A stretch of 10,664 nt of DNA from Conidiobolus incongruus B7586. Taxonomy: Eukaryota > Entomophthoromycota > Entomophthoromycetes > Entomophthorales > Conidiobolaceae. Under the pieces are notes generated by a model. That model made no database searches. It was not told where the DNA came from and saw only the letters and a program-made list of their open reading frames with translations. Shown one piece after another: positions 1 to 7,640 of the stretch (positions are counted from its first letter, which is position 1; every line of letters begins with the position of its first letter). The translations under genes and the position numbers were made by a program. Location: the NCBI GenBank assembly GCA_000697335.1, contig JNEM01012302.1, positions 1-10,664 of the forward strand, given 5' to 3'.

Positions 1-641
1 ATAGAAATTATATATAAATAATCAATAAATCCCTAATATCTATTAATATAATTTATTATTTAATAAAAAGTTTTAAAAATATGTCTATAAGTTAAATGTT
101 TATTTGAGATATAATAAATAATTTATATTAAAGAAAAATTATAGACTACAAATTAATACTTAAAAATTAAGTTTAATTATAAACTTAATATAATATAATA
201 TAATATATCATTTTATAAATTTTAACCATTTATGTCTACAAAGAAATAATCAAAATAATAGTTAGTCAAATTTATTATTTGAGTATGATGAGATCTTTTC
301 ATTTTTGATTATTTTATTGAATTAGTATTTTGAAAAATATCTTGATGATTTACTAATAGACTGAGACATAAAAAGAAATTTGTATTCTTTGAACTTGAAA
401 TAAGATTGTGTAAAATTTTTTATTATATCATAATAATTAAATTGATCAAAAAATATTACCATTATAAGTGATAATTATGAAATAGGCGAATATATTTAAA
501 TTGAGTTAATAAATTATTTTAAAACAATTCTTTTGAAGATTGAATAAGGTAAAAACTTTTAAAAATTACTTTAATAGAAGCTCAGTTAATTGTGAAACAT
601 AAATATAATCACACTATTAAGATATCAATATAAAATCTAAA
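1..641. other. AT-rich stretch without a supported gene
   Basis: Very AT-rich sequence with stops in all frames. Only very short open frames occur, such as about 15 codons on the minus strand near 350-400, and none looks conserved. I see no RNA gene or clear repeat. Confidence 0.6.
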
Positions 642-647
642 TTTATT
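642..647 (-). terminator. Poly(A) signal of peptide gene copy 1
   Basis: There is an AATAAA on the minus strand about 54 bases after the TAG stop. It matches in position the AATAAA after copy 2. In so AT-rich a sequence the hexamer alone is weak evidence; the conserved position supports it. Confidence 0.5.
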
Positions 648-654
648 TTATATT

Positions 655-993
655 CTAAATTGCAATGGAAAGTCTATCAAATGGGAATTGGGGTGATGTA
701 ACTAACAGCATCCAAAACCTCCAAATCCCCAACCAACGCCAAAGCCCCAAGGACCGCCACATCCCCAGTTGCATGGATCCCAACATGGGTCCCAGCAACC
801 CCAATCGCATGGATTCCAGCAAGGATCCCAGCAAGGATTCCAACAAGGGTCCCAGCAACCCCATCCACCACAGCGTTTGTGCAAATGTTGACCATTAGAA
901 GGCTGGGTAGGATTGGGAATAGGAGTGGGAGAACGTTTGTGAAGACCTCTACCACCAGCAGGTTTAGGAACTGGAGCAGGTGCAGGGTTTGGA
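655..993 (-). repeat. Left arm of a 339-base perfect inverted repeat
   Basis: The reverse complement of this stretch is identical base for base, without gaps, to 4913-5251. It covers the 3' two-thirds of the Trp/Cys peptide gene plus 47 bases after the stop codon. At 654 the copies begin to differ, although a similar AT-rich tail with AATAAA continues. At 994 the similarity drops within codons of the spacer. Confidence 0.95.
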
Positions 994-1118
994 GCTCTCT
1001 TAGACAAACCACGGCCACCACCAGGTTGGATTGGAATTGGTGCAGGATTTGGATTGGGACTAGGATTGGGAGCAGCAGCAACTAAGGGCAGCAAGGCAAT
1101 TAAATTGAACAATTTCAT
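702..1118 (-). CDS. Secreted Kex2-processed proprotein with Trp/Cys tetrad-repeat peptide, copy 1
   Basis: This gene encodes 138 residues. I do not recognise the family. Residues 1-16 form a typical signal peptide (MKLFNLIALLPLVAAA), probably cut just before the Ala-Pro. Three Pro-rich spacers follow, each ending in Lys-Arg (residues 40-41, 61-62, 81-82); the first two share the tail GGRGL[SH]KR. These are Kex2-type sites. The last 56 residues (83-138) contain 12 Cys and 11 Trp, with nine Cys exactly four residues apart (W-[DN]-P-C or x-W-G-C units), then a Gly/Trp/Phe tail ending in Cys-Cys. The frame also opens 20 codons upstream, but I chose the ATG at 1118 because it gives a clean signal peptide and because copy 2 has the same AACC-ATG context. 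Secretion and cleavage follow from known Kex2 biology. The mature role (metal binding, disulfide-linked wall protein, effector or peptide toxin) is unknown. The G+C content is far above the surroundings. Confidence 0.88.
   Translation of the reverse strand: MKLFNLIALLPLVAAAPNPSPNPNPAPIPIQPGGGRGLSKRAPNPAPAPVPKPAGGRGLHKRSPTPIPNPTQPSNGQHLHKRCGGWGCWDPCWNPCWDPCWNPCDWGCWDPCWDPCNWGCGGPWGFGVGWGFGGFGCC
759..854 (-). repeat. 12-base in-frame tandem repeat coding the Cys tetrads (copy 1)
   Basis: These are the same eight 12-base units as at 5052-5147, in the opposite orientation and with the same bases, including the silent differences between units. That argues for a recent copy event or gene conversion, not independent expansion. 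Confidence 0.85.
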
Positions 1119-2301
1119 GGTTACTAAACAATTCTCAAAATAATCGAGTATGATTCTTTTCGACCATTTCATGACCAATATTTAAATTGAAAAATTTTTG
1201 TATATAATTAATCAAAAGTGAAAAAATTAATTTATTAAATTGAATTACTTTTATACAGCTTTGATAAATTGAACTCAATTTTATTGTTGATAAAGTTAAA
1301 ATGATGTAGTTTGATTACAATTTAAAATTTTTTTTGATTAAAAATTATATTAATTCTTTGAATATTAATTATTATCAGCTAAATTATAAAATAAAATATT
1401 AAAATGATTGCTTCAATAATATCAAAAAATTTTTTAATCAATTATATAAATTACTATTTGAGAGAATATATATGCGATAATTAAGTAAATAAGATTTTTT
1501 TTCAACATCAAAACCTTTATTATAAGAATGATATAAAAATTAAATCAATTATATTGAAAAGTATTTAATATTAATTAATACTAACATAAATTATTATATA
1601 TATTTTTTAAATTTAACTCAATATTAAAGAAAAATATAATGTTATAGCAAATATCTTCATTTTGATATAAAGATCTATTTTTTTAGATTAATTATGTTAT
1701 AAATTGATAAAAAATAATATTTTAAGTTTATGATTTCACCTATTTCTAAATTTTAACAAGACCCAAATACTAATATATTTAAGTATGAAAATTAATAATA
1801 ATGAAAACATCAAAGGTTTGCAATTTTATAAAAAAGATTTTATCATGTAAATTATTACTAATCAACTAAAAATATTGACTAATGATAATTTGAAAAAAAT
1901 TCTAAATTTAACGCAATTTGGTTTATTTTAAATTGTTGTCAAGACCTATACAATTTTTAAAACTCAACTATATAATCCGTGACTGTTGACTAATTACTAA
2001 ATAAAGTATTTATGTATAAAAATTAATATTCTTTGAAATTGTGTTAGATAGATATTTAATTATTATTTTCAGCTCACTATTAATAATGTTGAAGGAATAA
2101 AAAGAATAAAATTTTTAAATATAAATATAAAAAATTTTTAATATCTATAATTATATTAAAATATATGTGAACAATAAATATTTTAACAATAAAAATAGAT
2201 ATAATGGTACTCATCTAATCTAATATAAATTTAATTATATCAAATTATAAATACCTAGAACCAAATATATCAAAAGAGAGTTAGATTTTTGTTTAAAAAT
2301 A
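1119..2301. other. AT-rich gap between peptide copy 1 and UBC12
   Basis: The first 100 bases or so are the upstream region of the leftward peptide gene. A short stretch at about 1140-1180 is richer in G and C, and a TATA-like AATTATATAC lies on the minus strand near 1200-1209. The rest, up to the end of UBC12, is AT-rich with no open frame above about 50 codons and no recognisable element. Confidence 0.5.
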
Positions 2302-2894
2302 TTACAAAACCCTGTCGAAGCTTTCGCCATTGATATTATAACCTTCGAGGGAGCGTCTCACATTATGCTTGAATGAGTTGAGGTCGGTTTGGAGGTCGCG
2401 AGCAGCGTCCTTGTTCAAAGGGTCGTGGGGATTAGGTTCGAGGAAGAGGTATTGAAGGCCAAGAATAACCGAGTTAAGATTAAGTACAGGCTTCCAGTCT
2501 TCACGGAGAATATTGAGACAGACATTACCTTGAAGGTCGATATTGGGGTGATAGATCTTGTTCAAGCATTTTACTTTAGGAGGTTCATGGGGATAGTTCA
2601 ATCCAACTTCAAATTTGAATGGGAATTTACCACCGTGGTAAAACCCTTCATCAGGTCTAATAGTTACGTTAAAATTCAATAAATCGTCAGGATTGGGTAA
2701 ATGTAAATCGATAGTCTTGGGTAAATCCAATTCAGACATATCTAAAATAAATAATGAATAAATTGGAAATTGTGAAGAAATCAAAATTTAATACCTTTTT
2801 GAACTCTTAATAAGGCTGAAGAAACTTTATTCTGTTTATTTTCATTTTTTTTATTATCATCATTTTGTTTTTTGAGTGACCATATATTAATCAT
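2302..2894 (-). CDS. UBC12: Ubc12-type NEDD8-conjugating enzyme (E2), two exons
   Basis: Joining exon 1 (2894-2795) and exon 2 (2741-2302) gives 179 residues, close to human UBE2M (183). Ubc12 takes NEDD8/Rub1 from its E1 and, with Dcn1/Rbx1, attaches it to cullins. Residues 1-33 form the Ubc12-specific N-terminal extension: [10 protein letters not shown] aligns with the human MIKLFSLKQQ docking peptide that binds the NEDD8 E1 and Dcn1. The UBC fold follows (about 34-179), with [31 protein letters not shown] at 98-100, catalytic Cys108 in [14 protein letters not shown], and [10 protein letters not shown]. An alternative start inside the intron (at 2784) would lose the docking tail, so I prefer the spliced form. 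Position 5 is Trp where the human protein has Phe. The gene is divergent from the zinc-cluster gene. A ubiquitin E2 is unlikely given the Ubc12-specific ends. Confidence 0.95.
2742..2794 (-). other. UBC12: Intron of UBC12, 53 bases
   Basis: The donor is GTATTA and the acceptor TTTTAG. The cut lies after the first base of an Asp codon (G|AT), just before MSELDLPK. Removing it joins the E1/Dcn1 docking extension to the UBC fold in frame and matches the family alignment. I see no strict TACTAAC branch site. Confidence 0.85.
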
Positions 2895-3111
2895 TTTTAA
2901 ATAATTCTATTTATTAGTAATTCTTAATCCTTTTATTAGATTTCATAAATAGTCATTAAAATGGATTTAAAGTTATTAATTATTATGGGACTCTGTTTTA
3001 ATAATCCAATTATTTTGATTACTTAAATAGTAAATAACTTAATTTAAAAACCGCTAATCTTAAAATAAAAAATAACTTTATTCATCAATTAATCATAATC
3101 ATAATAATACA
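2895..3111. promoter_or_regulatory. Shared divergent promoter region
   Basis: These 217 bases separate the start codons of UBC12 (leftward) and the zinc-cluster gene (rightward). The stretch is AT-rich, contains T-rich tracts and a CCGCT at about 3051, and has no open frame of note. Both genes must be driven from here, or partly so. I cannot name a bound factor. Confidence 0.6.
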
Positions 3112-4630
3112 ATGAAATTAATAGATGATGATAGATCTGGAGGCAGTTTAGCAAGTTGCGAAGTATGTAAAATTCGACGGATAAGATGCGATCGCAAATT
3201 ACCCAAATGTTCAAGATGTGTTAAAAAGAATATTGAGTGTAAGTATCCAAAACGTGGTTTAAACAAAGATAATGCTCAATGGAATAAAAATGTCTTGAAA
3301 TTTGACGCTAAAGCCAAAACTAACAGCAATAATGGCGATATTCATAAAATTTTGAATTCTGATGACGATGATAATAAAAATAAAGATAAGCAGATGATAT
3401 TGAGTAAAGCTGTGCCGAAAATTCAAAAGCCTATCACTTTGAAGATTTGTGAAGGTATTAATATTCAACTTAGCTTGCCTAAATTAAATGAGGTAATGTT
3501 TTAATCTATTATTTTTTGCCAAGTTGAATTTTTAATTTGTTTTAAAGTTGTTACCTGGTGATGCACTACCACCGCGACAGACGAAATTTACATTACCTGA
3601 TCCGGGAGCTCCACCAATACTGGAACTTGGAGATTTTTTTAGATCTATTCCTCTAACCTCCACAGTTATGCGTGAGTTAAGTTCTGTGGAGGGTATTCTC
3701 AATCCAAGTCCTATCACTCGCGACTATCTCCTTAAATTGTACTATTGTCAATTTCATATTATCAACCCTTACTTTCTCAAAATGGAGTTTTCGAAAAATC
3801 TAAGCAGCCAGCGCCCAGACCTGATGCGTGCTATATATTTTGGTGCATATTTTGTTTACCCCCACTATAATAAACAACTGGATGAGCTTTTAGCTAAGGA
3901 TTTAATGCGAACTTTGACTAAAATTTATTGGAAGCCAAGTCTACCAACTCTACAGACATATCTGGTAGTAATGAGAGCACTATTACATAGGGGAAAATTA
4001 ATAGAAATCCAAAAACTACTTAAATGCATACAGCCAATAGTGAGTATGGTGGGTGTTCCGCAAATTCCCACCCGAAAATCGAGTCAGATTGAATATGCAT
4101 TCGAACTGGTTGCGAATGGATTATTTGAACTCGACAATATCGTTGCTCAGATCCTCCATAAGCCTTTGCGACTGAATTTGGAGTCTATCGCTCAGTCCAA
4201 GATAACTATGAGAGCGAAAATTATTTACCAGCTAGACTCCAGAGAGTTATTGAACAATCCTCTAAATCAACTTGCAGCATACTGCTCAGTGGTTTATAAG
4301 CATCATCACACAATCAGTATTCTGCCAGTCTGGCACCATTTGTATCAGCTTAAGCGTTTCAACCTCGTATTTGCTACTAATGAGCATATTCGCAAGACTG
4401 TGCGTGCCCAGTTGACACAGGTGCTTGAGCGTATTCAGCTCCATCTCATCAACCAGGTCAATAAGTTCGACAACTTGATTGACTTTGGCAATCTCGATTC
4501 TCAAGTCAAATGCCGGAAGGATGAGATGATCCTTTGGTTCCTTTGGATTATCCACTGGTCCAAGGCTATGATGCCCCCAGAAAAACAGAGCGAAATTCCA
4601 GTTACCATTACAAAAATCAATTCTGCATAA
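3112..4630 (+). CDS. Zn2Cys6 (zinc-cluster) transcription factor, two exons
   Basis: Joining exon 1 (3112-3492) and exon 2 (3548-4630) gives 487 residues. The zinc cluster occupies residues 16-43 with spacing C-x2-C-x6-C-x6-C-x2-C-x6-C and the typical basic stretch KIRRIRCDRKLPKCSRC; this Gal4-type fold binds two zinc ions and CGG-type DNA sites. A polar, Asn/Asp/Lys-rich linker follows (about 90-110), then a mostly helical region. Residues 185-208 (LLKLYYCQFHIINPYFLKME and on) resemble the start of the fungal-specific middle homology domain. The protein is shorter than many members (often 600-900 residues), and the C-terminus may be only part of that domain. It is nuclear by family. Targets are unknown; it lies 229 bases upstream of the second secreted-peptide gene in the same orientation, which makes a local regulatory role possible but unproven. 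Confidence 0.92.
3493..3547 (+). other. Intron of the zinc-cluster gene, 55 bases
   Basis: The donor is GTAATG and the acceptor TTTAAAG; the junction falls between whole codons (Glu127 | Leu128). Without removal, the frame stops 12 bases past the donor. Using the earlier AG at 3522-3523 would run into a stop after three codons, so the later AG is favoured. The size agrees with the 53-base intron of UBC12. Confidence 0.85.
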
Positions 4631-4859
4631 ATATCTAATATATATTGTAATACTTATACACATTTTCTTTTCTTTTCATATAATAAAATATATAATAATA
4701 TAATAAATAAAATAACTTTAATTTATCAAAAATTTTATTAATTTTTTATTTATTTATCAAAAAAATAATTTTATGTTTAATTAATAAATTTTACAGTATA
4801 AATAACTTAAATGTTAATCTAAAATTTTCATAGTTGATTTGTGAATTGATTTGCTAACC
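4631..4859. other. Short AT-rich gap between the zinc-cluster gene and peptide copy 2
   Basis: These 229 bases hold the 3' end of the zinc-cluster gene, with AATAAA-like hexamers near 4682 and 4700-4712, and the promoter of the peptide gene with the TATAAATA at 4797. A pyrimidine-rich run lies at about 4662-4678. There is no open frame of note. Confidence 0.5.
4797..4804 (+). promoter_or_regulatory. TATA box candidate of peptide gene copy 2
   Basis: TATAAATA lies 55 bases before the ATG at 4860, a suitable distance for a short leader. Several such octamers are expected by chance in this base composition, so position is the main support. Confidence 0.4.
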
Positions 4860-5204
4860 ATGAAATTATTGAGTTTAATTGCTATGGCATCTTTGGTAGC
4901 CGCTGCTCCCAATCCAAACCCTGCACCTGCTCCAGTTCCTAAACCTGCTGGTGGTAGAGGTCTTCACAAACGTTCTCCCACTCCTATTCCCAATCCTACC
5001 CAGCCTTCTAATGGTCAACATTTGCACAAACGCTGTGGTGGATGGGGTTGCTGGGACCCTTGTTGGAATCCTTGCTGGGATCCTTGCTGGAATCCATGCG
5101 ATTGGGGTTGCTGGGACCCATGTTGGGATCCATGCAACTGGGGATGTGGCGGTCCTTGGGGCTTTGGCGTTGGTTGGGGATTTGGAGGTTTTGGATGCTG
5201 TTAG
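4860..5204 (+). CDS. Secreted Kex2-processed proprotein with Trp/Cys tetrad-repeat peptide, copy 2
   Basis: This gene encodes 114 residues and is the inverted twin of the gene at 702-1118. The signal peptide is residues 1-16 (MKLLSLIAMASLVAAA). There are only two Pro-rich spacers, ending in Lys-Arg at residues 37-38 and 57-58; the first spacer of copy 1 is absent. The mature 56-residue peptide (59-114) is identical to that of copy 1: 12 Cys, 11 Trp, Cys every fourth residue at nine consecutive positions, then a Gly-rich aromatic tail ending in Cys-Cys. I chose the ATG at 4860, three codons into the open frame, because the signal peptide starts cleanly there. A TATAAATA lies 55 bases upstream and AATAAA lies 54 bases after the stop, so the copy looks complete and expressible. 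Signal peptide and spacer differ from copy 1, while everything from 4913 on is identical. The function is not known. Confidence 0.9.
   Translation: MKLLSLIAMASLVAAAPNPNPAPAPVPKPAGGRGLHKRSPTPIPNPTQPSNGQHLHKRCGGWGCWDPCWNPCWDPCWNPCDWGCWDPCWDPCNWGCGGPWGFGVGWGFGGFGCC
5034..5201 (+). other. Predicted mature Trp/Cys-rich peptide (copy 2)
   Basis: This is the part after the last Lys-Arg, 56 residues. It opens with CGGWGC, continues with eight tetrads (WDPC, WNPC, WDPC, WNPC, DWGC, WDPC, WDPC, NWGC), then a Gly/Trp/Phe segment closing with Cys-Cys. The Cys count is even (12), so full disulfide pairing is possible. A strict i, i+4 Cys spacing with Pro before most Cys does not match the fungal hydrophobin, defensin or classical metallothionein patterns known to me. 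The release site is inferred from the dibasic motif only. The matching region in copy 1 is 705-872 on the minus strand. Confidence 0.75.
5052..5147 (+). repeat. 12-base in-frame tandem repeat coding the Cys tetrads (copy 2)
   Basis: Eight units of 12 bases encode W-[DN]-P-C or x-W-G-C. Units vary at third positions, so the array is old enough to have collected silent changes. A higher-order pattern is visible: WDPC-WNPC is doubled, and a DWGC or NWGC unit ends each block. Slippage or unequal crossing-over in such an array could change the number of tetrads. Confidence 0.85.
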
Positions 5205-5258
5205 TTACATCACCCCAATTCCCATTTGATAGACTTTCCATTGCAATTTAGCATATAG

Positions 5259-5264
5259 AATAAA
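5259..5264 (+). terminator. Poly(A) signal of peptide gene copy 2
   Basis: AATAAA lies 54 bases downstream of the TAG stop, just past the perfectly repeated segment, at the same relative place as in copy 1. Confidence 0.5.
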
Positions 5265-5905
5265 TATCCACTTTACAGCAATATTATACTATTAAATATT
5301 TCTAAAATTATCAGATATTTCTTTTAATTCAACTAATAATTTTGATGAATTTTAAAATAATATATATATATATATATATTTAATTAAGAATTGGATTAAA
5401 TATCAAAATCATAATCAATATATTTAACACTAATCCAGTTATGTTGTTTAATAATATTATTAATATTTAATTGATCACCATCAAATTTATCATATTATTT
5501 TCATTGATATAAATTTTAATAAATATATCACAATAGAATAATTAAGTTTTTATAATTAATTTTGTTATATTTTATAATCAATAATAATCCTAAAGTTCAG
5601 TCATATATATTAATAAAAGTATTTTTACAAATGGGATTTAACTATTTTATTATTGATAAACTAATTTTTTAGATTACCTTTATTCAATTATAATGCAATT
5701 TAGTAAATTATTAATTTAAAATTATAATAATACATTTTCATAAACTATTAAAACTAATCTTTAATAAAACTATATTTTAAATTTATATCAATTTAAATAT
5801 TATTATTACTCTGTATTTTTAATAATGGGAATTTTTTATAATTAAAAATAAATAAATATCTTAATATATAATATATAAAAATAAATATATAATATCAATT
5901 TAATA
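5265..5905. other. AT-rich stretch without a supported gene
   Basis: Nearly pure A and T downstream of peptide copy 2. It includes an (AT)10 run at 5360-5379. I see no coding signal on either strand. Confidence 0.6.
5360..5379. repeat. (AT)10 microsatellite
   Basis: Twenty bases of alternating A and T. Such a run is likely to vary in length between strains. Confidence 0.9.
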
Positions 5906-5909
5906 GTTT

Positions 5910-6190
5910 TTTTTATTATTAATAACTTTTTGCTATATTTTTAATAAAGATTTAACACCTAAAAAATAATCCTTTTTATTAAAGATTAAAATTTGATGTT
6001 TTATTAACCAATTAAATTTTTTTGTAGAAATTTTCTTTCTTATAAGTTGGTTTTTTAATTGCTTAAAGCAATTATAATTATATAGGTTATAATCTAAAGA
6101 ATATATTAAATATGGTAGTTTTTTCTAGTTATATTTAATTAGAAAGTTTTTTATAGCTTTAAATTTATAAATTTATAATTATTATATAAA
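5910..6190 (+). repeat. Dispersed diverged repeat, unit A
   Basis: This aligns in the same orientation with 10365-10664. Three anchor blocks keep order and spacing: 5918-5948 against 10377-10407 (27 of 31 bases equal), 5972-6003 against 10436-10466 (mostly equal), and 6099-6125 against 10564-10590 (23 of 27 equal, every difference A/G). Low complexity alone does not explain collinear anchors with offsets that drift by only a few bases. The family is unknown; it could be a decayed mobile-element end. Confidence 0.6.
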
Positions 6191-7209
6191 ATAAAAATTT
6201 TTTATATTATATTAAGAACACTAATTAAAAATAGTTTTATTTAAAAAAGCTATATAAAGTTTATTATTAATTGATTTTCCTTAAAAAATTAAATAAGAGT
6301 AGTATATAACATTATAATCTATTATAATAATTAATATTCATTTATTAACAAAATGTTTATTTAAAAAGATTTATACAAAAGGTTAATTTAATTTAATTTA
6401 ATTTAATTTAACATTTTAATTTATATTTTAATAAAAGATTAAATATAAAAATTTAAGATTCATTAATTATAATTATTTATTGTAAAAGTTTAAGCTTATA
6501 ATAATATTTTAATAAGTTTTATTTAATAATAGTTATCCTAGCTTTTTTAAGCTTTAATTAAGTTATAAGGTTTTTATTTTATTTTTTATTTATTAATTTG
6601 AGTTTAAAATTTATTATATACAAAATACTTGTAAAACTAATATCAAAGTGCTTAAATAATTCTTTAACCAAAATAAAAAGATGTTTTTCAATATATTTTT
6701 TCATTTTATTAATAATAAAAAAATGGTTAAAGTTAATCTTTTAAAATTTAATAAGTTTTATATAATTTTTTTGTTAATCTTAAAGTAATTTACCTAGCAA
6801 TAAATTGTTGATTTAAATAATATTTTATTACTAAAAGCTATTTATAAATTTTAAATAATTTTTAAGGGTTTTTGGTTAAGTTTTATTAATACTAAAATAA
6901 AAAATTTTTGATAATTATTATTTAGTTTAAGCATAATTAAATTAAACATCCAATTTTAAAAAATTAATTTTTTATTAACTTTTTATATATTTATTCATCT
7001 CAAACTAATAATATTTTTAAAAAATCAGAAATTAAAAAATTTCCCAATACTTTAAATTCAAAGTAATAAAATTTAATTTGAACTTAATAAAAAAAATTTC
7101 ATTTTATTTAATATTTTAAAATTTTGCATTGTGATTAAATATTCTCAATGATAAGTATTAATGATTTTTTATCATTATTATTATTATCATTGTTGTTTTA
7201 AAGCATATA
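6191..7209. other. AT-rich stretch without a supported gene
   Basis: Low-complexity A/T sequence with many AAAGCTT- or AAGCTATA-like words, a pentamer repeat at 6383-6411, and no coding signal. It may be the heavily decayed interior of an old repeat, but I cannot show this. Confidence 0.5.
6383..6411. repeat. TTAAT pentamer tandem repeat
   Basis: Almost six perfect copies of a 5-base unit, 29 bases in all. Confidence 0.9.
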
Positions 7210-7640
7210 ACAATTATGAATGAACATCTCAATCTCTATTCAAATAATACCTTTGAAAATACTCCTAATAAGCAATACAAACAAAAGCTACCAATTTATA
7301 GTGTTATGGATTGAAAGGTCCACTTACCTTTCAACCTTAACTGTCCATCAAGATTCTGGATGCAATCCACTTACAAATACCAGGAACAATCCTTACACAA
7401 TGGAAAATTCCAGACTATAACGGAAGTCAGAGTTTCAACATATTGGCAAAGAATCAACCACACTATAAAATAGTCATTGGACAGATATTTGCTAGATGAT
7501 CACTTTGATAATTGTCAAGCCCTACATCTTGATATTTTAATAAAACCCCTCTAAAGTATTTTCTTAATTGTCTTTGGCCTGTTTCATCGAATTCACATGA
7601 TTTTTATCGCAAGACTACTATCCAGAAGCCTTATAATAGT
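7210..7640 (-). pseudogene. Decayed coding region of unknown origin
   Basis: This island has clearly more G and C than the surrounding 5 kb, similar to exons elsewhere in the window. The best frame is on the minus strand, open for 46 codons at 7466-7603, and includes mixed, protein-like stretches such as EFDETGQRQLRKYFRGV and VGLDNYQSDHLANICPMT. The same frame continues leftward to about 7330 with further protein-like runs but is interrupted several times. A 66-codon plus-strand frame (7220-7420) overlaps and looks less protein-like. I do not recognise a family, so it could be a dead host gene or part of a dead mobile element. Confidence 0.35.
7311..7334. other. Perfect 9-base inverted repeat with 6-base loop
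   Basis: TTGAAAGGT, six bases, then ACCTTTCAA. It lies inside the decayed coding island. On the minus strand the loop side contains GTAAGT, a good splice-donor word, so the symmetry may be chance overlaid on an old exon end. Confidence 0.6.

Larger units (their letters stand above)
4913..5251 (+). repeat. Right arm of a 339-base perfect inverted repeat
   Basis: This is the partner of 655-993. The two arms enclose about 3.9 kb that carry UBC12 and the zinc-cluster gene. Perfect identity in both coding and untranslated parts, next to clearly diverged signal-peptide codons, is typical of local gene conversion or a very recent partial duplication. Confidence 0.95.

Noticed and set aside
665-1085. 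Long open frames on the plus strand and in a second minus-strand frame across peptide copy 1
   Set aside because: They are shadows of the GC-rich repetitive gene on the minus strand; they lack a signal peptide or any known motif, and the same shadows appear at copy 2.
2389-2682. 97-codon plus-strand open frame
   Set aside because: It lies opposite the conserved UBC12 exon and has no family features of its own.
3259-3717. Two minus-strand open frames across the zinc-cluster gene
   Set aside because: They are antisense to the zinc-cluster exons; composition and residues do not resemble protein.
4286-4663. 125-codon minus-strand open frame
   Set aside because: It is antisense to the conserved 3' exon of the zinc-cluster gene and has no recognisable motif.
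5034-5201. Hydrophobin or classical metallothionein identity for the Trp/Cys peptide
   Set aside because: Hydrophobins have eight Cys with two CC pairs in a set order, and metallothioneins have C-x-C clusters and almost no aromatic residues; neither pattern is present.
7220-7420. 66-codon plus-strand frame as a real gene
   Set aside because: It begins in low-complexity Ile/Ser codons, has no domain, and overlaps a better minus-strand remnant.
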